This document shows, piece after piece, positions 16,508 through 25,781 of a stretch of DNA of 62,459 nucleotides. The notes beneath the pieces were generated by a model. It was given only the letters and a program-made list of their open reading frames with translations. It had not been told where the DNA came from and did no database searches. Source of the stretch: Sulfurimonas sp. (GTDB lineage Bacteria; Campylobacterota; Campylobacteria; Campylobacterales; Sulfurimonadaceae); contig JAMORO010000076.1 in assembly GCA_027063505.1 (NCBI GenBank), forward strand, positions 1 through 62,459, read 5' to 3'. Each line of letters opens with the position of its first letter. Position 1 is the first letter of the stretch. The translations under genes and the position numbers were made by a program.

Positions 16508-18541
16508 TTGAGTAAAGTCTATTTTTCTACTTGGAAAGGTGAATCTATAAATAATATAGGTAAACCTGAAGAAGAGTGGCAAGAATCAGCATATAATCTA
16601 CCAGCACAATACGATGATCATCGTGAGTCTAAAGCCTTTATTGGTTGGGATGGTGTTGCACTTTTTAGTGAAGATGTAGATGTTATCCGTTTAGCGATGG
16701 AGTATGCAGCACAGTATCAAGAGTATTCAGAAGCATGTGGAAGATGTGCACCTGGTCGTTGGGGTGGTCGTATTCTTTATGATCAACTTGACAAAATTGC
16801 TCGTGGTGAGGGTGCTGTAGCTGATTTGGATCACTTAAAAGAGATCGGAAAAAGTATGCAAGTCACATCTAAGTGTGAGATTGGTAAAACTGTTCCAAAT
16901 CCTATTATTGACCTTATGACTCATTTTGAAGATACATTCATGGAGTGTATAAATGAGCAAAAAGAGTCAAAGCACTATAAAGAAAGCATTGGTTACATTG
17001 CAAAAATCACTTCTCCGTGTAGTGATGCTTGTCCTGCTGATGTTGATATTCCTGGTTATATCGAGGGTGTAAGAGATATGCGTTTTGATGACTCTCTTAT
17101 GGCAACTCGTGAGACTATGCCTCTTGCTCATGTTTGTGGTCGTGTTTGTCCACACCCATGTGAAGATGCGTGTCGTCGTACAAATCTTGATGAACCTATT
17201 AGTATTATGGCACTTAAACGCCTTGGTGCTGATTGGGAAACTGACCATGGGTATGACTTCTTTCAACCTATGGAGCCTAAGCCTAAAACTGGCAAAAAAG
17301 TAGCTGTAGTTGGGGCTGGTCCTGCTGGTCTTACGACTGCTTACTATTTAGCATCGGAAGGTGTTGAAGTAGATGTTTATGAAGCACTACCTGTTCTTGG
17401 TGGTGAAGTGACAGTTGGTGTTCCTGAGTACCGTATGCCATGGGACAAATATCTTCAAGATATTGAATGTGTAAGAGATATGGGTGTAAACTTCATACTT
17501 AATCACAATGTTTCAAAAGAGGATATGACTCGCTTTGAGAGTGAGTATGATGCAACAATGATTGCATCTGGTACTCGTATATCTAAAGCAGTTCGTTGTT
17601 CTAATGAACGTCCTGAAATTCAGGGTTACTGGGGTGCTATTGATTTTCTCGACTGGGTGAACCTTTATGAGAAGTTCGATATTAAAACGCCAGAATCAGT
17701 TCAGAAGCAACAGATGTTACCAACGGATCATGTAGATTTAACTGGTAAAACTCTTGCTTGTGTTGGTGGTGGATTTACATCTATGGATGTTGTTCGTTGT
17801 GCTATTCGTGCAGGTGCGAAGAGAGTAGTTATGATTTATCGTCGTGATGAGAAAACTATTATTCGTAATACTACTTATGAAGAGTATCATGAAGCAGTTG
17901 AAGAGGGTGTTGAGTTTATTTTCCATTCGGCTGTAAATGAGATTGTCGATGAAAATGATGTTCTAAAAGCTCTTGTAATTGATAAGTTTGAGTTAGTTCC
18001 TGATCCAAATGGTGGTCGTGCACAACTTGTTAAGATTGAGGGTGCGAGTGAGACAATTGATTTTGATTATCTTATTCCTGCTGTTTCTCAAAGTGCTGAT
18101 TTAGGATTTATTCCTGATGACTGGGATTTAGAGATGACTTCTTGGGCAACTCTTAAGACGAATGGTAAAGACTATATGACTTCTCGTAAAGGTGTTTTTG
18201 CATCTGGAGATTGTGAGTATGGTCCGATGACTATTGTAAATGCAGTGGGTCAGGCAAAACGTGGTGCTTCAGTTATAAGTCGTTACATAGAGAGTGGTGA
18301 GATAACTCTTACTGATGATGAGATTATGGAAGACCACCTTAAAAAACTGAAGGTTTACGATAAGAAAGAGAAAGTAACTGGATGGTTACCTGGTCTTCCT
18401 CGTGAACATAGTTCTGTTTTAGATACTGACTTTAGAAGATCAAACAACGAAGAGGTAAACTTAGGTTTTACTCAAGAGCAAGCACTAAGTGAAGCTGATC
18501 GTTGTATGCGTTGTTACTACATCGCTATGGTTCAGGCATAG
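16508..18541 (+). CDS. NuoF-replacing chimera: NuoF-like Fe-S domain fused to GltD-like FAD/NAD(P) oxidoreductase
   Basis: 677 residues from a TTG start with an AGGA site upstream. Residues ~50-145 resemble the C-terminal N3-cluster domain of NuoF (C77, C80, C123), but the third ligand position is G83 in CGRCAPG instead of Cys. Residues ~165-235 are a GltD-type double [4Fe-4S] domain (C171, C175, C210, C214, C218, C222). Residues ~263-620 hold an FAD motif GAGPAG (269-274) and a second nucleotide site GGGFTSMD with downstream YRRD, as in GltD-type NAD(P)H enzymes. The FMN/NADH domain of NuoF is absent. Inferred role: electron input to complex I, possibly from NAD(P)H or ferredoxin. A Cys pair (CMRC) ends the protein. 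Confidence 0.82.
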   Translation: MSKVYFSTWKGESINNIGKPEEEWQESAYNLPAQYDDHRESKAFIGWDGVALFSEDVDVIRLAMEYAAQYQEYSEACGRCAPGRWGGRILYDQLDKIARGEGAVADLDHLKEIGKSMQVTSKCEIGKTVPNPIIDLMTHFEDTFMECINEQKESKHYKESIGYIAKITSPCSDACPADVDIPGYIEGVRDMRFDDSLMATRETMPLAHVCGRVCPHPCEDACRRTNLDEPISIMALKRLGADWETDHGYDFFQPMEPKPKTGKKVAVVGAGPAGLTTAYYLASEGVEVDVYEALPVLGGEVTVGVPEYRMPWDKYLQDIECVRDMGVNFILNHNVSKEDMTRFESEYDATMIASGTRISKAVRCSNERPEIQGYWGAIDFLDWVNLYEKFDIKTPESVQKQQMLPTDHVDLTGKTLACVGGGFTSMDVVRCAIRAGAKRVVMIYRRDEKTIIRNTTYEEYHEAVEEGVEFIFHSAVNEIVDENDVLKALVIDKFELVPDPNGGRAQLVKIEGASETIDFDYLIPAVSQSADLGFIPDDWDLEMTSWATLKTNGKDYMTSRKGVFASGDCEYGPMTIVNAVGQAKRGASVISRYIESGEITLTDDEIMEDHLKKLKVYDKKEKVTGWLPGLPREHSSVLDTDFRRSNNEEVNLGFTQEQALSEADRCMRCYYIAMVQA

Positions 18542-18551
18542 GAGGGCTGTT

Positions 18552-20795
18552 ATGAGTAAAATTATAAATTTTAAGATTGATGGTCAAACTGTAGAAGCAC
18601 AAAAAGGCGAGACAATTCTTCAAGTTGCTCGCAAAAATGATATTTATATTCCTACTATGTGTTACATAGAAAAAACTTCTGCTTGTGCATCATGTCGTAT
18701 GTGTGTTGTCGAGGCTGAAGGGGTGGATGGTTTTGTACTAAGCTGTAATACACCTCCAACAGAAGGCATTGAAATTACTACAAATACTGTAGCACTTGAA
18801 GAGGAACGTGTAAACATCATGAAACTTTATGATGTAAATCATCCTTTAGAGTGTGGTGTTTGTGATAAGTCTGGTGAGTGTGACTTACAAAACAAAACAT
18901 TAGAGTTTAATGTAGGACAGCAAAACTTTTCAGCAAAAGATCAGCAACGTAAAATTGAGCATTGGGGATTGATTAATTATGATCCTTCACTCTGTATTAT
19001 GTGTGAGAAGTGTACACATGTTTGTAATGAAGTTATAGGTGATGATGCTATTGATGTGAAATTTGGTGGATATGGTTCAACTATCATCCCTAAAAATGCT
19101 GAAACACTTGATTGTACTTTCTGTGGTGAGTGTATCGCAGTTTGTCCAGTTGGAGCACTTGTAAGTTCTGACTTTCAGTACTCCGCAAATGCTTGGGAGC
19201 TAAGCCGCATTCCATCTACTTGTGCACACTGTTCTGCAGGATGTTCTTTAGAGTATGAGACAAGACATCATGGGATTAACACGGAGTCTACTATTCATAG
19301 AGTGAAGAATAACTTTGAATTCACTTCACTTTGTGGGGCAGGACGTTTTGGTTTTGATTTTCAAAATAAGTCTGTGAGTGATAATGCAGCATTTGATAAG
19401 GCGGTTGAAGCTCTTAAAAATGCAAATGCTATTCGTTTTTCATCTATCATTACAAATGAAGAGGCTCAAATCTTGCAACTTTTAAAAGAGAAGTTAGATG
19501 TGAAACTTTTTAATGAAGATGCTAGAAAATTTTCAGAGTTTATGAAAGCATATAGCTCAGTGAGTGGAAAGAAGCACCATAGTGGTTCATTAGATGCAAT
19601 TAAGCAAGCCGATGGAATCATTATAATTGGTTCTCGCATTGCAACTGATAATCCAGGTGTTCGTTATGCTATGACGACAGCAAGTCGCCATAATGGCGCG
19701 AAAATAGTTTATGCGCACCCTATTGAAGATGTTTTAATGCAAAACACCGTAACTCAGTTTATGAAGTATGAAGCTGGTAGTGAAGAGGGTGTTTTAGCAC
19801 TTTTAGCAAATACACTTCTTAAAAATGCTGATGTAGATGAAGCAACACGAGCTTTTTTAGATGATTTAGATTTAGGATATATTGAAGCTGAGAGTAATGT
19901 TGGTGAAGATGAACTTCTTAATATTACTAAAACATTTGCAAGAACTCAGAATCGAGTGCTTATAATTGGTAGTGATGTTTTTGCTCATGAGTCTGCACAA
20001 AACATAGCGAAACTTGCAGCAACTATTGAGAAGTACACAGACTTCTCTTTAGTTATTATTCCACAAGAGGTAAATACACTTGGTGTTTCACTTATATGTG
20101 ACTTAGACATTGATGAAAATATCAGCAATGTTGTGGGATATAATGCTGATGGAGATTTTATAATTAGTGCTTTAGAAGATGCTAATCTTTCTGTTGGAGC
20201 ACTGAACCAACAAGAGGGAACTGTTGTAAGTATTGATAACCGTCTATTACCACTTAATGTAGCTGTAGAGTTTAAGGGAACAAACTTAAATGAGATAGTA
20301 AAGAGAGTTGGTTTAGAGAAAGAGAATACAGTTGACTATACAGAAGTGTTACCAAGTTCATCAGGTTTTCAAGCTGTTAATTTTGACTCCTTAGAAAACT
20401 TCTTAGATAAGTACGGTAATGACACTCGTGGTTATATTTTAGATGAAGTAGAGACATTAGTAGATGGCACTTTAACTGCAGTAGCTGATTTAGCTGAGTT
20501 TAATGGAACTGTGATTTATCACTCAAATCCAGTGTTACAGTTTAACAGTTTCACAAACACTACAAAACAGTTAGAGCGTGATACAACACTTCGGGGTTCA
20601 GCACAATTTAGTGCAGCTGCAAAAATTGTAGATGGAGAGAAGATTGAGATAAGCTTCGGTACATCAACAATAACGAGAGTCTTTAAATTAGACCCTGAAC
20701 TAAAAGGAACAGTAGCATTAAATCCTACATTTGATATAAATGTAGCTGCTAATGAGTACAAGTTTCTTAAATCCAAAATAGTGAGAACAATATAA
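18552..20795 (+). CDS. nuoG: NADH-quinone oxidoreductase subunit G, copy 1
   Basis: 747 residues from ATG 18552, chosen because GGAGGG sits 6 bases before it; the in-frame ATG at 18489 lies inside the previous gene. N-terminal [2Fe-2S] ligands C37, C48, C51, C65; His-ligated [4Fe-4S] H97, C101, C104, C110; ferredoxin-type pairs C138-C148 and C178-C188; a further CAHCSAGC (214-221) plus LCGAGR supplies an N7-like cluster. The rest is a molybdopterin-oxidoreductase-like domain, presumably without cofactor. It relays electrons from the input module toward NuoI. Directly followed by a second, diverged nuoG. Confidence 0.92.
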   Translation: MSKIINFKIDGQTVEAQKGETILQVARKNDIYIPTMCYIEKTSACASCRMCVVEAEGVDGFVLSCNTPPTEGIEITTNTVALEEERVNIMKLYDVNHPLECGVCDKSGECDLQNKTLEFNVGQQNFSAKDQQRKIEHWGLINYDPSLCIMCEKCTHVCNEVIGDDAIDVKFGGYGSTIIPKNAETLDCTFCGECIAVCPVGALVSSDFQYSANAWELSRIPSTCAHCSAGCSLEYETRHHGINTESTIHRVKNNFEFTSLCGAGRFGFDFQNKSVSDNAAFDKAVEALKNANAIRFSSIITNEEAQILQLLKEKLDVKLFNEDARKFSEFMKAYSSVSGKKHHSGSLDAIKQADGIIIIGSRIATDNPGVRYAMTTASRHNGAKIVYAHPIEDVLMQNTVTQFMKYEAGSEEGVLALLANTLLKNADVDEATRAFLDDLDLGYIEAESNVGEDELLNITKTFARTQNRVLIIGSDVFAHESAQNIAKLAATIEKYTDFSLVIIPQEVNTLGVSLICDLDIDENISNVVGYNADGDFIISALEDANLSVGALNQQEGTVVSIDNRLLPLNVAVEFKGTNLNEIVKRVGLEKENTVDYTEVLPSSSGFQAVNFDSLENFLDKYGNDTRGYILDEVETLVDGTLTAVADLAEFNGTVIYHSNPVLQFNSFTNTTKQLERDTTLRGSAQFSAAAKIVDGEKIEISFGTSTITRVFKLDPELKGTVALNPTFDINVAANEYKFLKSKIVRTI

Positions 20796-23281
20796 TGAGT
20801 AATGTAGTCATCAATATTGATGGAAAAGAGATAGAGACACAAGAGGGTGAGTTTATATTAAATGCTGCTCGTGCTAACGATATCTTTATACCAGCAATCT
20901 GTTATTTGACAAGATGTAGTCCAACACTCGCTTGTCGTATTTGTCTTGTAGAAGCTGATGGTAAACAAGTGTATGCTTGTAATGCTAAAGCTAAAGACGG
21001 AATGAATATTACAACTTCAACGGAAAACATTGAGAAAGAGAAGCGTGCTATCATGGAAGTTTATGATGTAAATCATCCTCTTCAGTGTGGTGTATGTGAC
21101 CAGTCAGGTGAGTGTGAACTTCAAAACTATACACTTGAAATCGGTGTTGATTCACAAAACTATACGGTAAAAGATGTAGATAGAAGTTCTCACGATTGGG
21201 GTCATTTACACTACGATCCAGGTCTCTGTATAGTATGTGAGCGTTGTGTTACTGCTTGTAAAGATATGATTGGAGATAATTCACTTAAAACTATCGCTCG
21301 TGGTGCTGATGCACTAGAAGCAGAGTTTAAAGAGAGTATGCCTAAAGATGCTTATGCAATGTGGAATAAACTCAATAAGTCAGTTATCGGTCTTACAAAT
21401 GGAACAGATGTTCTTGATTGTACTTCATGTGGTGAGTGTGCTGCTGTTTGTCCAGTTGGAGCATTAGTTGATACTCAGTTCATGTATAAATCAAATGCTT
21501 GGGAGCTTACTCAGATTCCTGCAACTTGTTCTCACTGTTCTGCTGGATGTCAAATATCTTACGATGTAAAACATACAAGTATAGAGAATCCAGAAGATAA
21601 AATCTACCGTGTTATGAATGAGTGGAACTATGTATCTCTTTGTGGTGCTGGTCGTTATGGTTTTGACTATGAAAATCGTGATGTTGTAAAAGATGAAGTT
21701 GCTTTTTCTAATGCAATTGAAGCTTTCAAAAAGGCCGACACTATTAATTTTACTTCTACTATTACGAATGAAGAGGCTTATATCTTAGAGAAACTCAAAG
21801 ATAAATTTGGTTATAAACTTGTGAATGAAGAAGCAAGATCTTTCCAAACTTTCTTAAAAGATTACTCTGAAGTAAGTGGAACTACTCTTTATGGTAGTGA
21901 CTTAAAAGAGTCTATGAACTCTAACTTTATTGTAACTGTTGGCACAGCTATTAAAACTGATAATCCAAATGCGAGATATTCACTCAATAACTCACTTACA
22001 GTAAATAAGGGCGCGGCACTCTATTTTCACCCAGTAGCAGATCCTGTTGTTGACGGGATGAGTAAAAATATTTTAAGTATTAACCATAAACCTCTTCAAG
22101 AAGAGACAGCTTTATACTTAATTCTTGACCTTTTTGCAGATAAGTCTAAACTACCAACTGATATAGTTGAATATTTAGCATCTTTTCACTCTATGAAAAC
22201 AGTTACAGTTACGGAAACTATTAAAGAGAAAGTAGTTACTGTTGTTAAAGAGATGAAAGTTAATGAAGAGACTGGTGAAGAGGAAGAAGTTGAAGTAGAA
22301 AAATCTAAAATGGCTCCTAAAAAAGTAAGTAAAGAAGTTGAAGTAGATGACAACAGACTTATCTCTATGCTTGGAATGAAAGATGATTTTAATGAAGTTC
22401 TTGCAAAGTTTATGAAGAAAAAAGATAGCTTCTCTCTTATCGTTGGACCAGATCTTTACAATCATCCTAACTCTAAAAACTTAGCTCGTTTAGTAGCTTT
22501 AGTTGAAAAATACTCTAAATTTGAGTTAGTTATGATTCCAACTCTTACAAATACACTTGGTGTTGCTCTTATAAATGAGCTCTCATGTGAAGCTGGAAGT
22601 AACTCTATAGGTTATAACACAAAAGGTGACTTTGTTTTAAGTGCCTTAGGTGATGGAGATCTCGATATGCCTGCAATTAATCAGCAAGAGGGAACTCTTA
22701 CAAGTATAAATAAGCGAGTTAATCCTACAAATGCAGCACTTAGTTATGGTGGTTACACACTTAACGATATCGCTAATGCTTTAGGCTTAAGCGTTGAAAA
22801 TACGATTGATTACACGCTAGAGCTTGGAAATGTAACTGGATTCGAAGCTATTGCATTTGATGATCTTCCTGATTATTATACAAATGCAGGAGAAGAGATT
22901 CGTGGTTTTGGCCTTACATCTACTTCAGTTGCAACAACAGATGATAGTGTAGAGAAGATAGATGAAGCTCTTATGTTAGAAAATGATATAATCTACTTAG
23001 CAAACCCTGTAAGACAGTTTACAGATTTTACAAAAGTAACTACAAATCTTGATGAAGAGAGTGGTATATACATGAGTGCTGAAGCTTTAGAGAAATCTGA
23101 GTACAGTGCTGGTGAGAGTGTAAAAGTAAAAACTGCTAATGGTGAACTTACTGCAAAAATTATTAGTGATAATAAAATAGCAGGTAATATTGTTGTTTTA
23201 CCAACATTTGATTCTAAATTAAACTCAGAGGCTTTAGTAGACGGTTACCGTTTTGCAACAGCTTCGATACAAAAGGTGTAA
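20795..23281 (+). CDS. nuoG: NADH-quinone oxidoreductase subunit G, copy 2 (larger paralogue)
   Basis: 828 residues, overlapping the first nuoG stop by one base. All cluster motifs are kept: the N-terminal [2Fe-2S] set ending in LACRICLVE, HPLQCGVCDQSGEC, CIVCERCVTAC, CTSCGECAAVCP and CSHCSAGC with LCGAGR. Compared with copy 1 it has an extra ~25 residues between the ferredoxin pairs and a highly charged insertion at about 466-520, rich in Lys, Glu and Val. The two proteins are clearly homologous across their length but far from identical, so the duplication is old. Whether both sit in one complex or alternate is unknown. Confidence 0.9.
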   Translation: MSNVVINIDGKEIETQEGEFILNAARANDIFIPAICYLTRCSPTLACRICLVEADGKQVYACNAKAKDGMNITTSTENIEKEKRAIMEVYDVNHPLQCGVCDQSGECELQNYTLEIGVDSQNYTVKDVDRSSHDWGHLHYDPGLCIVCERCVTACKDMIGDNSLKTIARGADALEAEFKESMPKDAYAMWNKLNKSVIGLTNGTDVLDCTSCGECAAVCPVGALVDTQFMYKSNAWELTQIPATCSHCSAGCQISYDVKHTSIENPEDKIYRVMNEWNYVSLCGAGRYGFDYENRDVVKDEVAFSNAIEAFKKADTINFTSTITNEEAYILEKLKDKFGYKLVNEEARSFQTFLKDYSEVSGTTLYGSDLKESMNSNFIVTVGTAIKTDNPNARYSLNNSLTVNKGAALYFHPVADPVVDGMSKNILSINHKPLQEETALYLILDLFADKSKLPTDIVEYLASFHSMKTVTVTETIKEKVVTVVKEMKVNEETGEEEEVEVEKSKMAPKKVSKEVEVDDNRLISMLGMKDDFNEVLAKFMKKKDSFSLIVGPDLYNHPNSKNLARLVALVEKYSKFELVMIPTLTNTLGVALINELSCEAGSNSIGYNTKGDFVLSALGDGDLDMPAINQQEGTLTSINKRVNPTNAALSYGGYTLNDIANALGLSVENTIDYTLELGNVTGFEAIAFDDLPDYYTNAGEEIRGFGLTSTSVATTDDSVEKIDEALMLENDIIYLANPVRQFTDFTKVTTNLDEESGIYMSAEALEKSEYSAGESVKVKTANGELTAKIISDNKIAGNIVVLPTFDSKLNSEALVDGYRFATASIQKV

Positions 23282-23284
23282 TAT

Positions 23285-24268
23285 ATGGATAACGCATATT
23301 TAATTGAAACGGTTATAAAGGTCGTTGTGATTTTACTTATATTCTCTGCACTCGCAGGAATTGGTACATACTTTGAGCGTAAGGTACTTGCATTTATGCA
23401 ACGTCGTCTTGGGCCAATGAATGTAGGTCCTTTTGGACTACTACAAGTTGGAGCTGATGGTATTAAACTCTTTACAAAAGAGGATATTATTCCTACAAAT
23501 GTTGTAGCACCAATCTTTAAAATTGCACCAGTAATTACTGCAGCGACTGCATTTATGGCAGCAGCTGCAATTCCATTTTTACCAGCATTTACAGTTTTTG
23601 GATATGAAGTTCATCCAATAGTTGCAGATATTAACATCGGTATATTATATGTTCTTGGTGTAATGGCTGTTGGTCTTTTTGGTCCACTACTTGGTGGTAT
23701 GGCATCTGCAAATAAGTTTTCACTTCTTTCAGCTGCTCGTGCTGCTGCAGTATTTATATCGTATGAAGTTGTAACAGGTCTCTCAATTTTAGCTCCAATT
23801 ATGATGGTTGGTTCACTTTCACTGATTGACTTTAACAACTACCAAATTGAGAATGGTTGGATTGTATGGTCTCAACCAGTAGCATTTATACTTTTTTGGA
23901 TTGCTGCATTTGCTGAAACGGGTCGTACACCTTTCCACCTTATTGCAAATGATCATGAAATAATTGATGGATTTGGAACAGAGTACTCTGGTATGAGATG
24001 GGGTCTTTTCTTCATCGGAGAGTATGCAAATATGTTCTTTATATCATTTGTTATTCCTATCATTTTTCTTGGTGGTTTTGGTGATGGTTCTGTTTTAGGT
24101 GCTCTAGCACTTCTTGGTAAGATGGCATTCTTCTTCTTTTTCTTCTTATGGACAAGAGCTGCATGGCCAGATGTTAGACCAGATCAACTTATGTGGTTAT
24201 GTTGGAAAGTACTTATGCCAGTAGCAGTAATAAACGTTGTTATCACTGGTTTTGTGATGATGTTTTAA
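23285..24268 (+). CDS. nuoH: NADH-quinone oxidoreductase subunit H
   Basis: 327 residues with about eight membrane helices. Diagnostic segments: FERKVLAFMQRRLGPMNVGPFGLLQ after TM1, the AFAETGRTPFHL loop (usually ETNRAPFDL) and the C-terminal FFFLWTRAAWPDVRPDQLMWLCWK. It forms part of the quinone tunnel and the link between electron transfer and proton pumping. Three bases after nuoG copy 2. Confidence 0.95.
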   Translation: MDNAYLIETVIKVVVILLIFSALAGIGTYFERKVLAFMQRRLGPMNVGPFGLLQVGADGIKLFTKEDIIPTNVVAPIFKIAPVITAATAFMAAAAIPFLPAFTVFGYEVHPIVADINIGILYVLGVMAVGLFGPLLGGMASANKFSLLSAARAAAVFISYEVVTGLSILAPIMMVGSLSLIDFNNYQIENGWIVWSQPVAFILFWIAAFAETGRTPFHLIANDHEIIDGFGTEYSGMRWGLFFIGEYANMFFISFVIPIIFLGGFGDGSVLGALALLGKMAFFFFFFLWTRAAWPDVRPDQLMWLCWKVLMPVAVINVVITGFVMMF

Positions 24269-24277
24269 GGGATGATG

Positions 24278-24889
24278 ATGGAACAGTTTAATAATAGAAA
24301 TGTAGCCGAAGGTGGTTACTACTTAGTAGACATTGAAGACTATCCAACTGATGGTTGGGGTAAGTTTAAGCGTGTAGTGAAGAGAAGTTTTAAAGGTGAA
24401 CTATTTGTTGGTCTTTGGGTTGTACTTCGTGAGATGATTCGGTTTGATATTCACACTATATCTTACCCAGAAGAGAAGATGCCTATTGGACCACGTTATC
24501 GTGCTATTCATGAGATGAAGCGTCTTTGGGAATCTGATACTGAACGTTGTATCGGTTGTGGACTTTGTGAGAAGATCTGTATCTCTGACTGTATTCGTAT
24601 GGATACTAAAATAGATGAAGAGTCTCGTAAAGAGGTGAGTGAATATACTATTAACCTCGGTCGCTGTATTTTCTGTGGATACTGTGCTGAAGTTTGTCCA
24701 GAACTTGCAATCACACACGGTGGTGAGTATGAAAATGCATCAGATCAACGTGAGCATTTTGTTGAGTATGCAGATATGCTTACACCACTTGATACTATGA
24801 AAGCAAATGCTCAAAAAGAGTTTGACGGTTTTGGTGCGATTACACCACATGAAGATGAGCGTGTTAAGAAAACACCTCTATCATATTAA
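24278..24889 (+). CDS. nuoI: NADH-quinone oxidoreductase subunit I
   Basis: About 203 residues. Three consecutive ATG codons occur at 24272, 24275 and 24278; the last is best spaced (6 bases) from the AAGGG site and is chosen. Two [4Fe-4S] ferredoxin motifs, CIGCGLCEKIC and CIFCGYCAEVCP, ligate clusters N6a and N6b. An amphipathic N-terminus anchors it beside NuoH. It carries electrons from NuoG to NuoB. Confidence 0.94.
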   Translation: MEQFNNRNVAEGGYYLVDIEDYPTDGWGKFKRVVKRSFKGELFVGLWVVLREMIRFDIHTISYPEEKMPIGPRYRAIHEMKRLWESDTERCIGCGLCEKICISDCIRMDTKIDEESRKEVSEYTINLGRCIFCGYCAEVCPELAITHGGEYENASDQREHFVEYADMLTPLDTMKANAQKEFDGFGAITPHEDERVKKTPLSY

Positions 24890-24901
24890 GGAGATTGGAT
24901 T

Positions 24902-25474
24902 ATGTTTGAAGCGGTAGCGTTTTACCTGTTTGCATTTTTAACAATTGCGATGTTTTACATAACTGTGACTACATCACAAGCGTTATATGCACTAACTGCA
25001 TTAGCAGCGGGGATGATTTTTATATCAGCATTTTTCTTTATTCTAGGTGCTGACTTTTTAGGTGCGGTACAGATTATCGTTTATACAGGTGCTGTTATGG
25101 CACTCTATGCTTTTGGTATGATGTTTTTTGATACAACTCGTGAAGTTAAAGAGAAGCAGGGTAACAAATTTATTGTTGTTGGTCTTGCAACTTTAGCTGC
25201 TGTAATGGTTGTAGCAATATTCGTAGCCCCAATCGTATCAACTAATATGACAGCTTTTTACCCTATGGTAGAGGGTGCTGGAAATACTCAAGAGGTTGGT
25301 TTAGTACTTTTTACTAAATATCTTATTCCTTTTGAAGTTGCAGCAGTTATGTTACTTGTTGCAATGGTAGCTGGAATTGTACTAGCGGGTAAAAAAATGG
25401 ATCTTTCTCTAACTCTTATGAGTGCTGAGCAAGCTAAAGATATAGATGATAAAGATAAGAAGGTGCTTTCATGA
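24902..25474 (+). CDS. nuoJ: NADH-quinone oxidoreductase subunit J
   Basis: 190 residues, five membrane helices expected. The third helix has the family element FLGAVQIIVYTGAVMALYAFGMMF, including the pi-bulge region important for proton transfer. An AAGGAG ribosome site precedes ATG 24902. The stop overlaps the start of nuoK. Confidence 0.93.
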   Translation: MFEAVAFYLFAFLTIAMFYITVTTSQALYALTALAAGMIFISAFFFILGADFLGAVQIIVYTGAVMALYAFGMMFFDTTREVKEKQGNKFIVVGLATLAAVMVVAIFVAPIVSTNMTAFYPMVEGAGNTQEVGLVLFTKYLIPFEVAAVMLLVAMVAGIVLAGKKMDLSLTLMSAEQAKDIDDKDKKVLS

Positions 25475-25779
25475 TGGAAATAGGTTTAAACCACTATCTG
25501 GTTCTTTCTACAATTCTATTTGCTATTGGTTTAGTAGGTATTATGAGAAGAAAGAATCTTCTGTTACTCTTTTTTGCAACAGAAATTTTATTAAACGCTG
25601 TTAATATCGCATTTGCTGCGATTTCACACTACTATGGTGACTTAACGGGTCAGATGTTTGCATTTTTTGTAATTGCAATCGCGGCTTCTGAGTTAGCTGT
25701 AGGACTTGGTCTTTTAATTGTATGGTATAAACGCCATGGCAATATTGATCTTGACACTATGACAAGTATGAGAGGATAA
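25471..25779 (+). CDS. nuoK: NADH-quinone oxidoreductase subunit K
   Basis: 102 residues, three membrane helices, MrpC-like. The two buried glutamates used in proton transfer are seen in FFATEILLNAVN and AIAASELAVGLGLLI. ATG 25471 overlaps the nuoJ stop; the adjacent ATG 25474 is an equally possible start. Confidence 0.94.
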   Translation: MMEIGLNHYLVLSTILFAIGLVGIMRRKNLLLLFFATEILLNAVNIAFAAISHYYGDLTGQMFAFFVIAIAASELAVGLGLLIVWYKRHGNIDLDTMTSMRG

Positions 25780-25781
25780 TT

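Noticed and set aside
16508-18541. Ordinary glutamate synthase small subunit (GltD)
   Set aside because: The NuoF-like N-terminal domain and position inside the nuo operon, with no gltB nearby, argue for a complex I role.
18489-18551. 21-residue N-terminal extension of nuoG copy 1
   Set aside because: Lies inside the preceding gene, no ribosome site, and the GGAGGG site points to ATG 18552.
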